Origin: Periconia sp. R9002
Taxonomy: Eukaryota; Ascomycota; Dothideomycetes; Pleosporales; Periconiaceae
DNA: 64,000 bases
Direction of reading: 5' to 3'
Assembly (NCBI GenBank): GCA_023627715.1
Contig: JAMAHW010000028.1
Location: 124,001 to 188,000, forward strand
The notes beneath the pieces were generated by a model, which had not been told where the DNA came from, did no database searches, and saw only the letters and a list, made by a program, of their open reading frames with translations. Position numbers and translations under genes: made by a program. Positions 44,092 through 54,842 of this stretch are shown one piece after another (the first letter of the stretch is position 1; each line of letters opens with the position of its first letter).

Positions 44092-44896
44092 ATGGTGGAA
44101 ATACTTGCAACTGTCTCGGCTATCGTAGGCATTGCCGCAGCATGTGTGCAATTCGGCCAGAAGCTCACGAACTGCATTGAAACAGTCGCATATGCTGAGG
44201 AGGATGTCCAAATGATAATCTCCGAAGTCAACATATTCTCCGGTCTGCTCACGTCTTTTGCTACTGTTATGAAGAACCTCGTTCAAGGTCAAGCTCACTG
44301 GAAGAATACTATCAAGTTGATTATGGAGCATCGCCTCGATGTTCAGATTTATCGACAAAGCAAGCTGGTAAGGAAGCGCGTTAGGAGACTCGTGGGCAAA
44401 TTGCGATCCCTGGACAAGAACGGCGGCGGTACGGTGATAGGACGTGGTGTTGGCCGCATTCGATGGTATTTTGAGAAACCAGAGTTCGCGTTTCTGAAAA
44501 CGTTCCTCGATTCTGCCAAATCCAACATCCAACTCCTCGTAAATCTAATCATGGTGGCTAAATATATGGAAGGTCAGGACAAAAAAGAAGCCACCGTCTT
44601 ATCAGAGATGTATGGACGTCCCGAGAACCGCCGTAAATTACTAAGTCAACTAATCCGCTGGCAGCAAACAAATGATGAGCCAGGCTATCCTTGCAAGGAA
44701 GTGCTGCAGCCTAGCCAGCGATAAATTCGAGAGCCACTATCTGGCCGAAGAATATGAGCGTGATATCATGCGAGACACGTACAGCATGCTTATGAAGGCG
44801 GAACGACAAGTCGAGAGAGAAGTGCAACGAGAAATCATGAGAGAAAGGGAACGAGAAATGCTTAGAGAAAGGCACCGAGAACGCGAGAGGGGTTGA
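44092..44896 (+). CDS. HeLo/SesA-like N-terminal domain protein with Arg/Glu coiled-coil tail
   Basis: The ATG at 44092 opens MVEILATVSAIVGIAAACVQ followed by FGQKLTNCIE. This is the hydrophobic first helix typical of fungal HeLo-like/SesA-type N-terminal domains that head NLR-like proteins. Helices with basic and hydrophobic residues continue to about residue 180. The plain frame stops at 44724 with nothing recognisable. A frame overlapping it (to 44896) encodes a strong Arg/Glu coiled coil (ERQVEREVQREIMREREREM). An intron from 44633 to 44714 would join them in phase 1 and give 240 aa; this splice is less certain than the rest. No NACHT, NB-ARC or repeat domain follows, so it is a solo or truncated form. 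In the known families this domain acts in programmed cell death through membrane targeting. Confidence 0.6.
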
Positions 44897-45699
44897 GATG
44901 GGATACATGTAGTGCAGTTAAGATGGAGACATTTCACGAATGCCTTGATATAACCCACCCATTCACCATCCTGACTTCACATGCCATAGCATAATTGCCC
45001 TTCTGTTATTATATCCAAAGCCCTTTTTCATTCACATTCTTTCCTAGTTGTATGCTCTTTCGTTCTGAACGACACGTACTGAAGTGTGCCGGTTGTTCGT
45101 CTTAGCTTCCTCAATATCGGAACTTTTTGGTCGTGTCAACGACCGCTGTTTAGCTGCTTTTTTTACCCATGAACCTGTCTAGTGTTTACATGAACTTTTA
45201 TGCGAGTGTTCCCTCATTACGGCGTGTCACAGCAATTAGGTGCTGACGATAATGGGAGCTCGTTCAGAAGCTCCTCAATTGTTGTAGCTGGATTCGATTC
45301 CTCAAGATCAATTGATATGCCTTTATTTTCAGCTTCGTATGCAGGAGTAGGTCTACATTATCTCACTTATTAGCCTGTATGACGAGTATTGAAAAGCTTG
45401 ATAAGCACGGTCGGGCCGCCTGTGTGACCGAAAGAAGGCTTGGGTGAGTGATCTCGAAGATAGCTAGAGCTAAATTAGAATTGTTTTTCGTGGCAGTTGA
45501 GAAGACTCCCTATACATCACGGACGAAACACTTGAGATAATACATGCAAGATTCCGTAAGCCATGAACATTGAGCCTAAGAGTCTACTCAACGCTATCCT
45601 TAATCCATCCGTACACATACCCAACACCCCCAGCTCCGACCTTGCCCCCAAAGATTCAAATCATACCACACGATCCACCATGCAGATCGTAGGTCTTCC
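44897..45699. other. Spacer
   Basis: No gene, repeat or RNA is recognised between the HeLo/SesA-like gene and the 56-aa microprotein gene. Confidence 0.4.
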
Positions 45700-45870
45700 C
45701 TACACGCCATAGCCCATCGCCCTCAAAATGGCCCTGCCTTCCTTTACGTCATCGTCGTTCGATAGCCGAAGGTTGTGAGACTCCAGAAACTCCTTGAAGG
45801 AACTGAAACCGGCATCCTTTGATGCAGAGTCTGTGTTTTTAATGTTGGACTTGTCTGTGGTGTCTGACAT
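45700..45870 (-). CDS. 56-aa microprotein
   Basis: A short ATG-to-TAG frame on the minus strand. The product is hydrophilic and acidic at first (MSDTTDKSNIKNTDSASKD), then amphipathic (FSSFKEFLESHNLRLSNDDD, VKEGRAILRAMGYGV). The second half has the look of a compact conserved helical motif. Similar short proteins with a KEFL...DDV-x-EG-x-AILRAMGY end occur in ascomycetes as far as I recall. A GTAAGT...CATAG intron appears to lie in the 5' leader (about 45886-45938), 15 bp before the ATG, which supports a real transcript. Function is unknown. Confidence 0.6.
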   Translation of the reverse strand: MSDTTDKSNIKNTDSASKDAGFSSFKEFLESHNLRLSNDDDVKEGRAILRAMGYGV

Positions 45871-47668
45871 CTTGGTCGCTTTCTATGGACGAGTCAACCC
45901 AGATGTGCGGAGGAAGATTGAAAACGACTTACTTACCTGCTTGATGATTTTGGATTGCTGTGGAAAGTGGTAGATGGCGAGATTCGTTTTTAGAGCTTTT
46001 GTTTGAGATTATGTGTTCAGAGAAAGGAAGACTTCGATTGAGCTTTATATTAAGGACAGTGTTATGATTGCTGGAAGCGCAATTGAAGCGCAATTGGATT
46101 TGGATCACGTTGTGATTGCCCTCGCTCAGCTGCAAAGGACTCATATGATTAGGTCCCGGTTCGCGAACTTGTATTCTCGCAACATCTGCTGATCTTGGAG
46201 ACCACGTGAGTGTGTATCCATAATGCGAGCGCTCTGAACGAGATACCAAAGAACATCTTAAGATTGTACATACTCGCAGTCAGTTGGCGGCAGATTATAG
46301 CATTCATTAGCAATGTCGAGAGGGGCAAGAAGAGTTGAGCTGGTCTGGACGTTGTAAACGCAGACATGGCCATAAAAGCGAGTGCTTTGTGGAAGAAAGT
46401 GGGAACAACAGGCCTTGAATCGCCCATCGGCCAAAAATTAATAGCGACTTGAATTTTCTTACGAACAGGACAACAAATGCCATGCTGTACGCTATAAACG
46501 AAAAAAAAGGTTTGGAAAACATTGCTTCCATCAGAAGATCGGGGAAGCGATTGGCAGGAAGGATACGTCAACAACAAAAATCTTCATGAATTTCGGAGAT
46601 CCTCGTAGTCGGAAAAAGGCGTATTGTCATGCCAACCAATGCAGACGCATATTGGATTTACTTCTCTCTCCATATTGCTTTTTCTGGTGTAGTCGTCATT
46701 GACGGATTGTTCCTGCCCAATGTGGACCACCTGTTGACGGGCCAGCTTGCAGTGATGTTACCTTTGTACATGGGGGGAAAGAAGCAGGCCAAGAAGAGTG
46801 CTGGCGAGTGATATTAATAGCTAAACCTAGTTTTCTCGTTTTCACAACGTATCAATGTGTATGAATGAAGCTTGCTTTCAACTGCCGTATCGACGTCGTG
46901 AAAACTTTTGCTCGCTCGTCGTTATTGAGTCTGTTCATAACGCCGGGAACACCCATGGAGCTTTGTAATACTTTCAATAGTTTCGTGTTCAGAAAGGGGT
47001 TTGCTCTTTGCCACTCATTCTTCGTGTAAAGATTGATGATGATGGTAGAGTGGGATTCGGGCCGAATTCGGATAGCTAACGCGAAACAGGAGCGGTGACA
47101 CGTGGGGGATCCTTGCTACCTCCTCACCCCCTTTGCCAGTCCTGACTTTCTCTACTCCACCACGCATGAAGCAATATACCAACCTTCCTCCTCATCTTCG
47201 CGGAGGAAAATCCTCAGCTGCAACGTGAGGAACTATATTGAATGCCGGCGCCTCCGCGGTAATGAGCTGCGGCAGCTACTGAAACAAGCACTGTTTGGTC
47301 TCTTTTCCACTGCACTGGCGTGTGTATTTCGTGTTATGGAGACACGATGCTAACAAAACAAAACAAAACATTAACATCATTTCCTGCGCGTTTTGCTTTT
47401 AAAGAACACACACTTTCCTTCTTTCGTCTCTTCTTTTTTTGTCTCCGACTCTGCGACGTTCCTGTAACCAACCCTCGTATTGTGATAACGCACCACCCCG
47501 GCTACTGTGAGGTCATTGACTAGGGTTCTGACCTGTTGGATGCTATTGCCGCCCTCCACTCGTTCGAGAGCTCTTCACTATCCGCTCGTTGGCATTTTAA
47601 CTCAAGGCCACATAATTGTTTTGCAGCTTTTTCTTCGTTTGCTCCTCTTTCTTCTTTGCGCGATTACA
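45871..47668. other. Spacer with weak open frames
   Basis: A 60-codon plus-strand frame (46629-46811) encodes two hydrophobic stretches and a Lys-rich end (GGKKQAKKSAGE). Minus-strand frames at 46149-46577 are also hydrophobic. Neither has a convincing start or exon structure, so they may be relics. A short CAAAA repeat lies near 47355. The leader of the next gene is probably at 47500-47668. Confidence 0.35.
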
Positions 47669-48894
47669 ATGGCCCGACCAAAGAGTATGCCAGACTTTGC
47701 TGCCCTTCTAGACGCATCGAAACCGGTTCCATGGAGGGAAATGCCTCGCAAGAAGCCCAGCATCTCGTTGGCTGCCGGCTTGATCATGGCGACCGAAAGC
47801 CCAAAGAATGGTTCCATGCCGGATACACCGCAGCGGAGGGACTCTCAAGGGCTCCAGGACTGGAGTGATAATTTATTCTATGCCTATGCGCAGAAGGTAT
47901 ACGGACCCGTATCCCTCCCTTCTTTATTCATTTCGCCCGTGCTGGATTTCTGTGCTGAGCTAACGCATTGCAACAGAGCGATTACGCGCAATCTCCCCCG
48001 TATATCCTCACCTTCGCAAATACCTCTGTGTGCGACCACTGGTGGTCCCTGGTCCAGCGCGAGTACCCCGAATCTACCCGCATGGGCCCACAACTGTTCG
48101 TGTTGAAGGGAGACGATATGCAGGAGCAGATTCAAGATAACCCTGCCTTCTATGACTTGCGCAATAAATGGTTCTATACACCAGCTGATGGAACGGCTGG
48201 GGTTATCCCTCTGCAGGACCACAAGGGACACCCAGTTGCGAGGCCACCTCCTGCACCGAAAGAAGGGGAAGAGAAAAAGGCCGATGGATTTGATATGGCC
48301 AGTCTCAAAGCTGCGCTGGATCAGATGAGTTCCATGATTTCGGAGAACGGTGCGCAAATTCGCGCTCTATCAGTCGCACAGTCGGAAGGCCTACAACACA
48401 TGCAGGAGATCAATGAATCGAACATGACGCAAATCAAAGCGCTGGCGGATGGGCAGGCCAAACTGCAGGCTGTCGTCAGCGAAAATGCCTCTCACTACAT
48501 TGCGCTCTCCAATTCGTCGTTTTCCAATCAGGAGCAAGTAAGATCTGTCCTCGAGGCTTCGACAGCTCAGATCAAAGCGCTTGGAGAGGGCCAAATCAAG
48601 ATGGCCAAAACGTGCGAGGGTATGATGCGCACTATCGAGAACTTGGGACAAACAGTTGGACGGGTGAATGAAAACATGAATGTGATGAATGGGGGAATGT
48701 CGGATACCGCTAGCACGTCGTCATTGGGATCGATGGCCTCGAGGATTAGTCCACCACCGCGGAAATTGAACAGAAGAATCAAGGGCGTTTGGTATGAATA
48801 CGACGCTAATCCGGCACCGGATAGAAGTCCCAGGAAAAGCGTATCGTTTCTAGATACGCCATCCAAGACTTCCGTCAACGGGAAGCCGAAATGA
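47669..48894 (+). CDS. Coiled-coil protein with ALxxGQxK repeats, 381 aa
   Basis: Two exons: 47669-47896 and 47977-48894, joined in phase 0 over an 80-nt intron. The N-terminus reads MARPKSMPDFAALLDASKPV. The join gives FYAYAQKSDYAQSPPYILTF, followed by a tryptophan-containing region (DHWWSLVQREYPES) and a Pro-rich linker. Residues about 180-290 form repeated helical units such as AQIRALSVAQSEGLQHMQE, TQIKALADGQAKLQAVVSEN and AQIKALGEGQIKMAK, spaced by about 25 to 50 residues. This suggests a long parallel coiled coil. The tail is basic and Ser/Pro-rich (SRISPPPRKLNRRIKGVWYE, SPRKSVSFLDTPSK), with possible proline-directed phosphorylation sites. I do not recognise the family. A scaffold or septum/nuclear role would be a guess. 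Confidence 0.82.
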
Positions 48895-49287
48895 TGGCAG
48901 TACGAGTCGTGTCTTCTGACGCATGTTTAGAATGAGGGAAGTCCACCACTTCTGTATTTTTTATGTATGATATGATTGCATTTACTATGAGCCTAGGCGT
49001 TGGTAAGTTCTTGGATAACGAAGTTTGCATGGCGGGCTGGACTGGAAAATACGGGATTTCCTTTACGCCTTTTGTACGCATAGTACATAGTTAAGGCCTG
49101 TTTTCTAAGCTAGGGATTTTATAGCTTAATATCTTAATAGCAATATAAATCAGTCGATCTTATACCAGAAGATAGGTGGATTCCTTAGGGCTAGCGTCGC
49201 GTATTGAGTAGAAGACTGTAGTATCAATAGGGCTTCTAGCTAACATCTCTACCATAGATAAGCGTTGGATGTCTTCCGGCAATAAAT
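48895..49287. other. AT-rich 3' spacer
   Basis: This sits between two convergent genes. The stretch about 49085-49260 is TA-rich and may be a decayed repeat. No gene is supported. Confidence 0.4.
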
Positions 49288-51421
49288 TCAATTCTGTACG
49301 CCGGCAATGCCCCAATGAAATGTCCTTCGAACAGTTGGGATAGCCCTACCAGCTGCAGGAACTGCATTCTTCCTCCATTCAATGACGCAATTACACATCT
49401 TTAAGCATAAACCCCCAATAGACGCAGCACTTCTGAGTGGATGGACGAAAGGCCAGAATAAAATCAACCAGTAGCTCCCCGCGATGATATATAGGTAACC
49501 ACAAGCTGTACCGACAAACCCCCAGATATTTATGTTGGTGTAGTCTGGACTGGAATAGAGCAATGGTGACCTGGAGATTAGTTGTAGGTGGCGCTGTTTC
49601 TCACGTAGTGATAGGTCGTGTTGATAATTGATGGATTGGATATTGCTAGAGGTGTCGTGGATGGCTGCTTCAGCCAAGTACTTTGAGGAATACCGGAATT
49701 GGAGCATCGAGCGGATAAACCTTTCCTCGACATCGCCCTGCCACTTGCGCGGATAGAATGCTACGTTTTCGTAGAATTGATAACCCCCTCGGCGGGAATA
49801 CGGGCTGTGATAAATGGGTTCGATTAATGCGTTCGCCCAGACAGACAAGATCGGAGGATATAAATCCAGAGCGTTCTCGCTACCTTCGACAGGATCTTCT
49901 ATGGCGTAAGACCAAGTTTGCCTACTTTTCCTTTCACTATGCTCTATAATAAGTAAGTATAAGTATTAGGCACTTTTAATAGTAATAACTACCTAATTCA
50001 CTATGCTCTATGCAACGGCCGTTTGAACATATCCTGAAAACCTCGGTACAGATCAGTGCTGTGGCTTCGCGATCCAAGATACAGAAGTTGCCTTCACAGT
50101 GCGCGGCAAAGATCGGGTCATCTGATGGATATTTTGCAGTATTAGGTCCTCCTGCTAGTGGTTTGAATATGATTAGAAAATTTTGAATACGGTGACCCCG
50201 GTTGTCGTACGAAAGTCTAGAGATCCATGTCTCCCCTTCGTCTATGCCCATACTCTGCAAGCCCGTCCAGGGCAGTACAGAGTCTGTAAAAGTTTGATAA
50301 TAAGTCTCTTGCTGATCGCCATTATCTTCTCCGGAGTCCTCATGTTCTACTTTGAGCATTGGACCTTTCGGCACCATCGACTTGTAGAGGTCGTAACCTG
50401 ATCCAAGAGCATTAGAGGTATTAAGGACCATGCTTTTATAGAATTCGAATCCAGGAACAGATCGGGGATAGATATTTCGATCAGGGGAGAAGGGAGTCAA
50501 TTGGTCAACGTTAAGAATGAAAGATCCATGAACTTGTGTGATGTACTCATCTAGAGATACAGGAACGCAAGTCAATTCGTGGAGTAGTGTCTTCTTTGAA
50601 TTCCTAGTATTGACGGCAAGTTCCGCAAGAGTTATATTTCGACTTAGTCTTAAAGCTTCAAAATTTGGATTCCCTTTCTGACTTAGAAGATGATACGGCG
50701 GCTCAGCGAAAGCTGGGTCTGTCAAGTTCAGGTTCTCCGACCTGTATGAGGGCAGAGAGTGTTGAAGATCCACGCAATACTTTGTCCGACTCCACACTCC
50801 GTGATGAGGTACGCATTCTAAGATGTCCTTGTGGATGCGATCGCGCAGCTGAGCTTCACCGATCACAGTCCCACTTCTGGAGTTATAGGAAGACCAGAAG
50901 ACCCTGGTAGCTTGAACGATCGTTGGTCCTTGCATTCCTTCGGCAAAAAAGAACGGGATAAATATGCCCAAGATAGCAAAACTAAATATGTTCAAAATCG
51001 CGGCAATGCCGAGTCGTAATTCGATGTCGTTTTGTGGGCGAAGCACCTCGCTATAATTGCCCTTCACAACACCCAGTATAGTCTCCATTCTGTGTAGAAA
51101 TCCCTGCTCTTCAACAACCAATTTTATAAGAACTCTCTTTGCGTGTCTTACGTCCGCCAGAAGTGATTTTATAGCGTCCTTTCTGGAGAGTTTCCATCTG
51201 CTTTCTGAATCTGGAAGCCGCAGTGCAGGCTGAAGGTAATGTCGAATAATCACCCATAGTCTATCCCCAGCGATAGTTCCCAAAATTCCTAAAATGCCGA
51301 TAATGATTACAGCTTCTAGGTTTGTCGCTGTCCAAAGATATTGGCGGTACCCAGGTGCAGTGAGATTCCGCCACCAACCCGTTCGAACGTATTGGGATGG
51401 GATGTCTGGTAGTAACGGCAT
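49288..51421 (-). CDS. Membrane protein with large ectodomain, 694 aa, possible recent intron
   Basis: Two minus-strand exons: 49993-51421 and 49288-49943, with a 49-nt intron (GTAGTT...TATAG) in phase 1. Exon 1 holds an N-terminal membrane span (NLEAVIIIGILGILGTIAGD), a second (IAAILNIFSFAILGIFIPFF) and a long Cys- and Asn-rich part with likely glycosylation sites. Exon 2 continues the same frame (QTWSYAIEDPVEGSENALDL) and ends with a membrane span (CGYLYIIAGSYWLILFWPF). The overall plan resembles uncharacterised multi-pass fungal membrane proteins, as at 31856. The intron is bordered by a 15-bp perfect direct repeat, ATAGAGCATAGTGAA on the coding strand, so splicing leaves EHSEL next to EHSER. 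The donor is weak; an alternative is GTGAAT a few bases upstream. Confidence 0.8.
49933..50011. repeat. 15-bp direct repeat flanking an intron
   Basis: TTCACTATGCTCTAT (plus strand) occurs at 49933-49947 and at 49997-50011. The 49 bp between the copies is AT-rich, and the intron 49944-49992 is almost the same segment. The arrangement resembles an insertion with target-site duplication or a local duplication that created an intron. Confidence 0.9.
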
Positions 51422-54400
51422 TTGACGAGAATCGAAGTGATCGATTATAGGACACGAAGTAAAGGAAAGCTGATGTGTGCCACGTCAATTAGATTAATAA
51501 CGCGGCTTTTTTGGTTTGTTCGTATCGGACTGCATAGTCCGACGGTCGTCACTTGACATTACTAACATATGTATTAAGATGAGACGTCACAAATCAATAC
51601 AGTCCCAGGGCATGCAAAGTGGAAGGCTGGTAGGCAAACAACCCCTGATTGCCTTGTACGTGGGGGCCATCAACGATGCGGCAAATCGACACACTGTGGC
51701 ATTGAGGATAGGGGCCTGAAAAGAAAAGCTGGGGAAGGTTCGGACATAGTACAGCATTTATTGAAACATCAATCGATATTTCAATGAGCTTCTCCCTCCG
51801 TACATTCAGACATCCCGTGCGCCGATACGGTTTACATTGGGAATATCACATTAATACGGACACTAGTGGGTAGTACTAACGTCTTCATTATAATCTCTAA
51901 CGGGAAAAGAGCGCGGCGTCACCAGGTTGAGCCTGACTAGATTCAGCCTCACCTGATTGTAGATATGACCGCGATCATGTTTTATTTTGCAACGTGGATT
52001 CAACTAAATAAGCAATGTGTCGTGTACGTTTAGACGTGGGCTTGTCGGCACCTCTGCTACTAGTAATGAAGATTATTGGGATTCGTGTATTCAACATGCA
52101 TGCACACTTCTATTCGCACTCGTATATGCGCTAATGATAATACTGCCTGTAGAAGCGAGGGATATTTACAAATGATTGACTTTATACGAATGGATCATTG
52201 GCGCCGTCATGCAGGCAGGTTTGGAAAATCAAAAGAATCAATTGAGAAAATTTGTGGATTCAACTGGTTTTATAGACTTCTACGCGCACCCTCATTTATT
52301 CTTAGGCCTACTGTTGAATACTTTAAAAGAGGTGAGAATAAAAAGCAGGACACAGGAAAACGAAATAGGAGGCCGTATGAAAGGCGGATATCACGTGCCC
52401 CTCACGTGATCACATATCTATTCCTTCGAGTATGTATCCGTAGAAACTGAGAACGCTTATGAAAGATTCTCTTTCTACGAATAATATCTCTGGTATATGT
52501 CTGATGCGTGCCCCTAGAAATGCATCTTGCAGCTAGAGCACCTCCGAAATTTCACACGAAAGCCAAGGTTGCCTTGGCACTTCAACCCCTCAAGTGCTTC
52601 GGCTGTTCGTCTCGCGTAACAACGTAACACTAGGTGCATCCCATTTTCGTCGGCGCGAAAGAGAAGCCAAACATCACACTGCATTCTCGTGCGCCAAACA
52701 AGCATCAATGCCATGAACCAATCACATGTGCAGCGGGATACATTGAGAGCGCGCTATGCCTCCAAAGGCCTCCGCCGCCGCGACCGCCAACCAACCGGAA
52801 ATTTCGTTGAAGAGGGACGAAAACACGAAGGTGGAGAGGGGATAACCGAACTGCTCGTTCAAACGCTTGCCACGATGTGAGACATGTTCCAGCCGAAAAC
52901 GCCCTCCTCGCGTGGACAGTGGGTTATGGAGAGAGGAGGCTTGAGGACTGGTTGGCTGGCTAACGTTGTGTGTAGCGGCTCACAACGTCTGAGATGCAAA
53001 AAATAGTCTGCGTGAGGAGGCGAGCGGGGCGCGCAGTTCCGGATCGCCTCCAGACTGTAATCTGCTGAGGTGAGGGGATTGTTGAATGGTTGGGTCCAGA
53101 GGAAGAGGGTTAGCGCCGACGCTGTGCTATGTACTGTGTACGACGAGGAGGAGAGTTTCATTGCTTATAGGGACTTGAGGGGCGTTGCTAAACTGCGAAA
53201 TTCCTGAGCAAAATATAATGGAATCACACTGGTGAGGTTTCAGCGCAATCAGGGCTACGAAATGGACAATTCGTTTCAAGGCATTTAATCAAAGTACAGG
53301 TGTCTCACCGAGGAACGCTTGTACAACTGTTATGCCTTTGTCCTCCACCTCGCCGCATCCAACTTTTTTTTTCACCTCCTTTCCTCTGCTCTCATTGCAA
53401 TGTCGCTGAGCGAGCTCGAAGCTCGCGCAATATCGCCGCATCTTCGTTCGCGCGTGCACTAGAGAATGTTCTTCATCGCCATCAACATGGGTGTAACTTT
53501 GGTACAGACCCACTTTCCCCTCAGCGCAAGCTTCTTTCCCTGATCGTTCCTCTCGACAACGCAACGCAGAAATTCCATCCGTATAAGCCAGGTAAGTCGC
53601 CATCAGAACCAGCGGTGAAGCGTTGTTGGTCAATTTCCCAACGCTTCGCCTACTACGTATGTATCTTCGCCTGCAATTCTGTCAAGCAGAGGTCTGATTG
53701 GTGTCAGTCAAACTTAAAATGACATGTTTGACCTTCTGAAAGAAAGACATGGAAAAAGATGAATACAGGCTGGATGCTTGGCAATTGAGTGCTACCCGGC
53801 GTTGACTTGTGTGACCCAGTCGCATACCTAGTTACATAGTTTGGTACGCAACATAATCCTTGAAGGGTGCGCTCGTGTAGACGCATCCAATCACAATCAT
53901 CTCTCCAATTGGTAATGTACAGAGGGGTGACATAGCAGCATATAACAATTCGTGTCTCTAGTGTACCATGGAAAAACCGCTGATAAAGATAGAATAGATT
54001 ATAAAGACCTAATTGATTGGACTCCTCAAAGACACTACGCGGGCGGTATTCTCACGATCCGAGGTGTCACCCCTGTACAACTACATGAACGCCATGTCGG
54101 CTCGGGTACAATCCCGCAAAGGACATCTTTGATGAGTGAGGAAGAGCAGGGGACCTGAATGAAGAACATAGCCTGAGACACAACAGCATGGACGTTGCAC
54201 ACAGCTAGACTAGACGAGCAAGCATCGCCAGTCCCCGGCGTAGCAGTTGTCTGTTGGAATCCCTGAGCACCGAGAATCGGCTCGATAATCATTGCCATTG
54301 ATTTGGATTATGCGCACCTAACTAATAGATTTGTTGAAGAAATTTTTGGCTTGGGTTGCACCCTATTACATCTGGATTACCATCCAGGCCAATCCGTCGC

Positions 54401-54842
54401 CAACTAGGGGGATCCGGAACATGCTTCCCATTCCACAGGAGTGGCTTCGAGGTTGTCCCTGAGCAACTTCCATGAGACAATTCCTGTACCGCATATGCAG
54501 TCGTAGTTATGTATCTCCCCTGCCTGCTCCATAAGTTACGACCATCAATCGGGAAGAATACCGACCTGCAGAAGAGCGGAGCAGTAGCACTTCGTATTGC
54601 ATTCACTGCCCCTGCCACCTGGAGACTTCGCTCGCATCCAAACGTCCCTTGTTCGCAACTCGTGTTGTGCTATCCATATAAGGAGGCTACACAGAACACG
54701 TTTCTACCCTGAATTTCCTTTCCAGACACCTGAACGAGCGTGGAGCGAAAGCGGTCTGCTGGCCGTGGACAAGGCATTACTCGATTTGGAAAGCAGAACA
54801 TCGGTATACAGAGCCGCTTTCGACAATCCCCTGGGTCTTAAC
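51422..54842. other. 3.4-kb spacer
   Basis: No gene is firmly supported. An ATG at 52756 opens a 29-codon frame reading MPPKASAAATANQPE and then LKRDENTKVERG before a stop, which looks protein-like but has no splice extension I can justify. A TATA-like site sits near the right end. The rest is unremarkable. Confidence 0.35.
54677..54682 (+). promoter_or_regulatory. TATA box of the 14-TM transporter gene
   Basis: TATAAG lies 166 bp upstream of the ATG at 54843. It argues against the earlier in-frame ATG at 54597 being the usual start. Confidence 0.4.

Noticed and set aside
46149..46811. Hydrophobic frames on both strands, considered as a membrane-protein gene of the EBP type
   Set aside because: The plus-strand part (46629-46811) has no upstream exon, and the minus-strand frames lack an ATG. 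The similarity was too weak.
49288..49848. Separate 186-aa gene
   Set aside because: Its first codon is TTG, the frame continues upstream, and splicing to the exon ending at 49993 is in phase.
54597..54842. Upstream in-frame start of the 14-TM transporter
   Set aside because: The extra 82 residues have no membrane or family character, and the TATA-like site at 54677 lies inside it.
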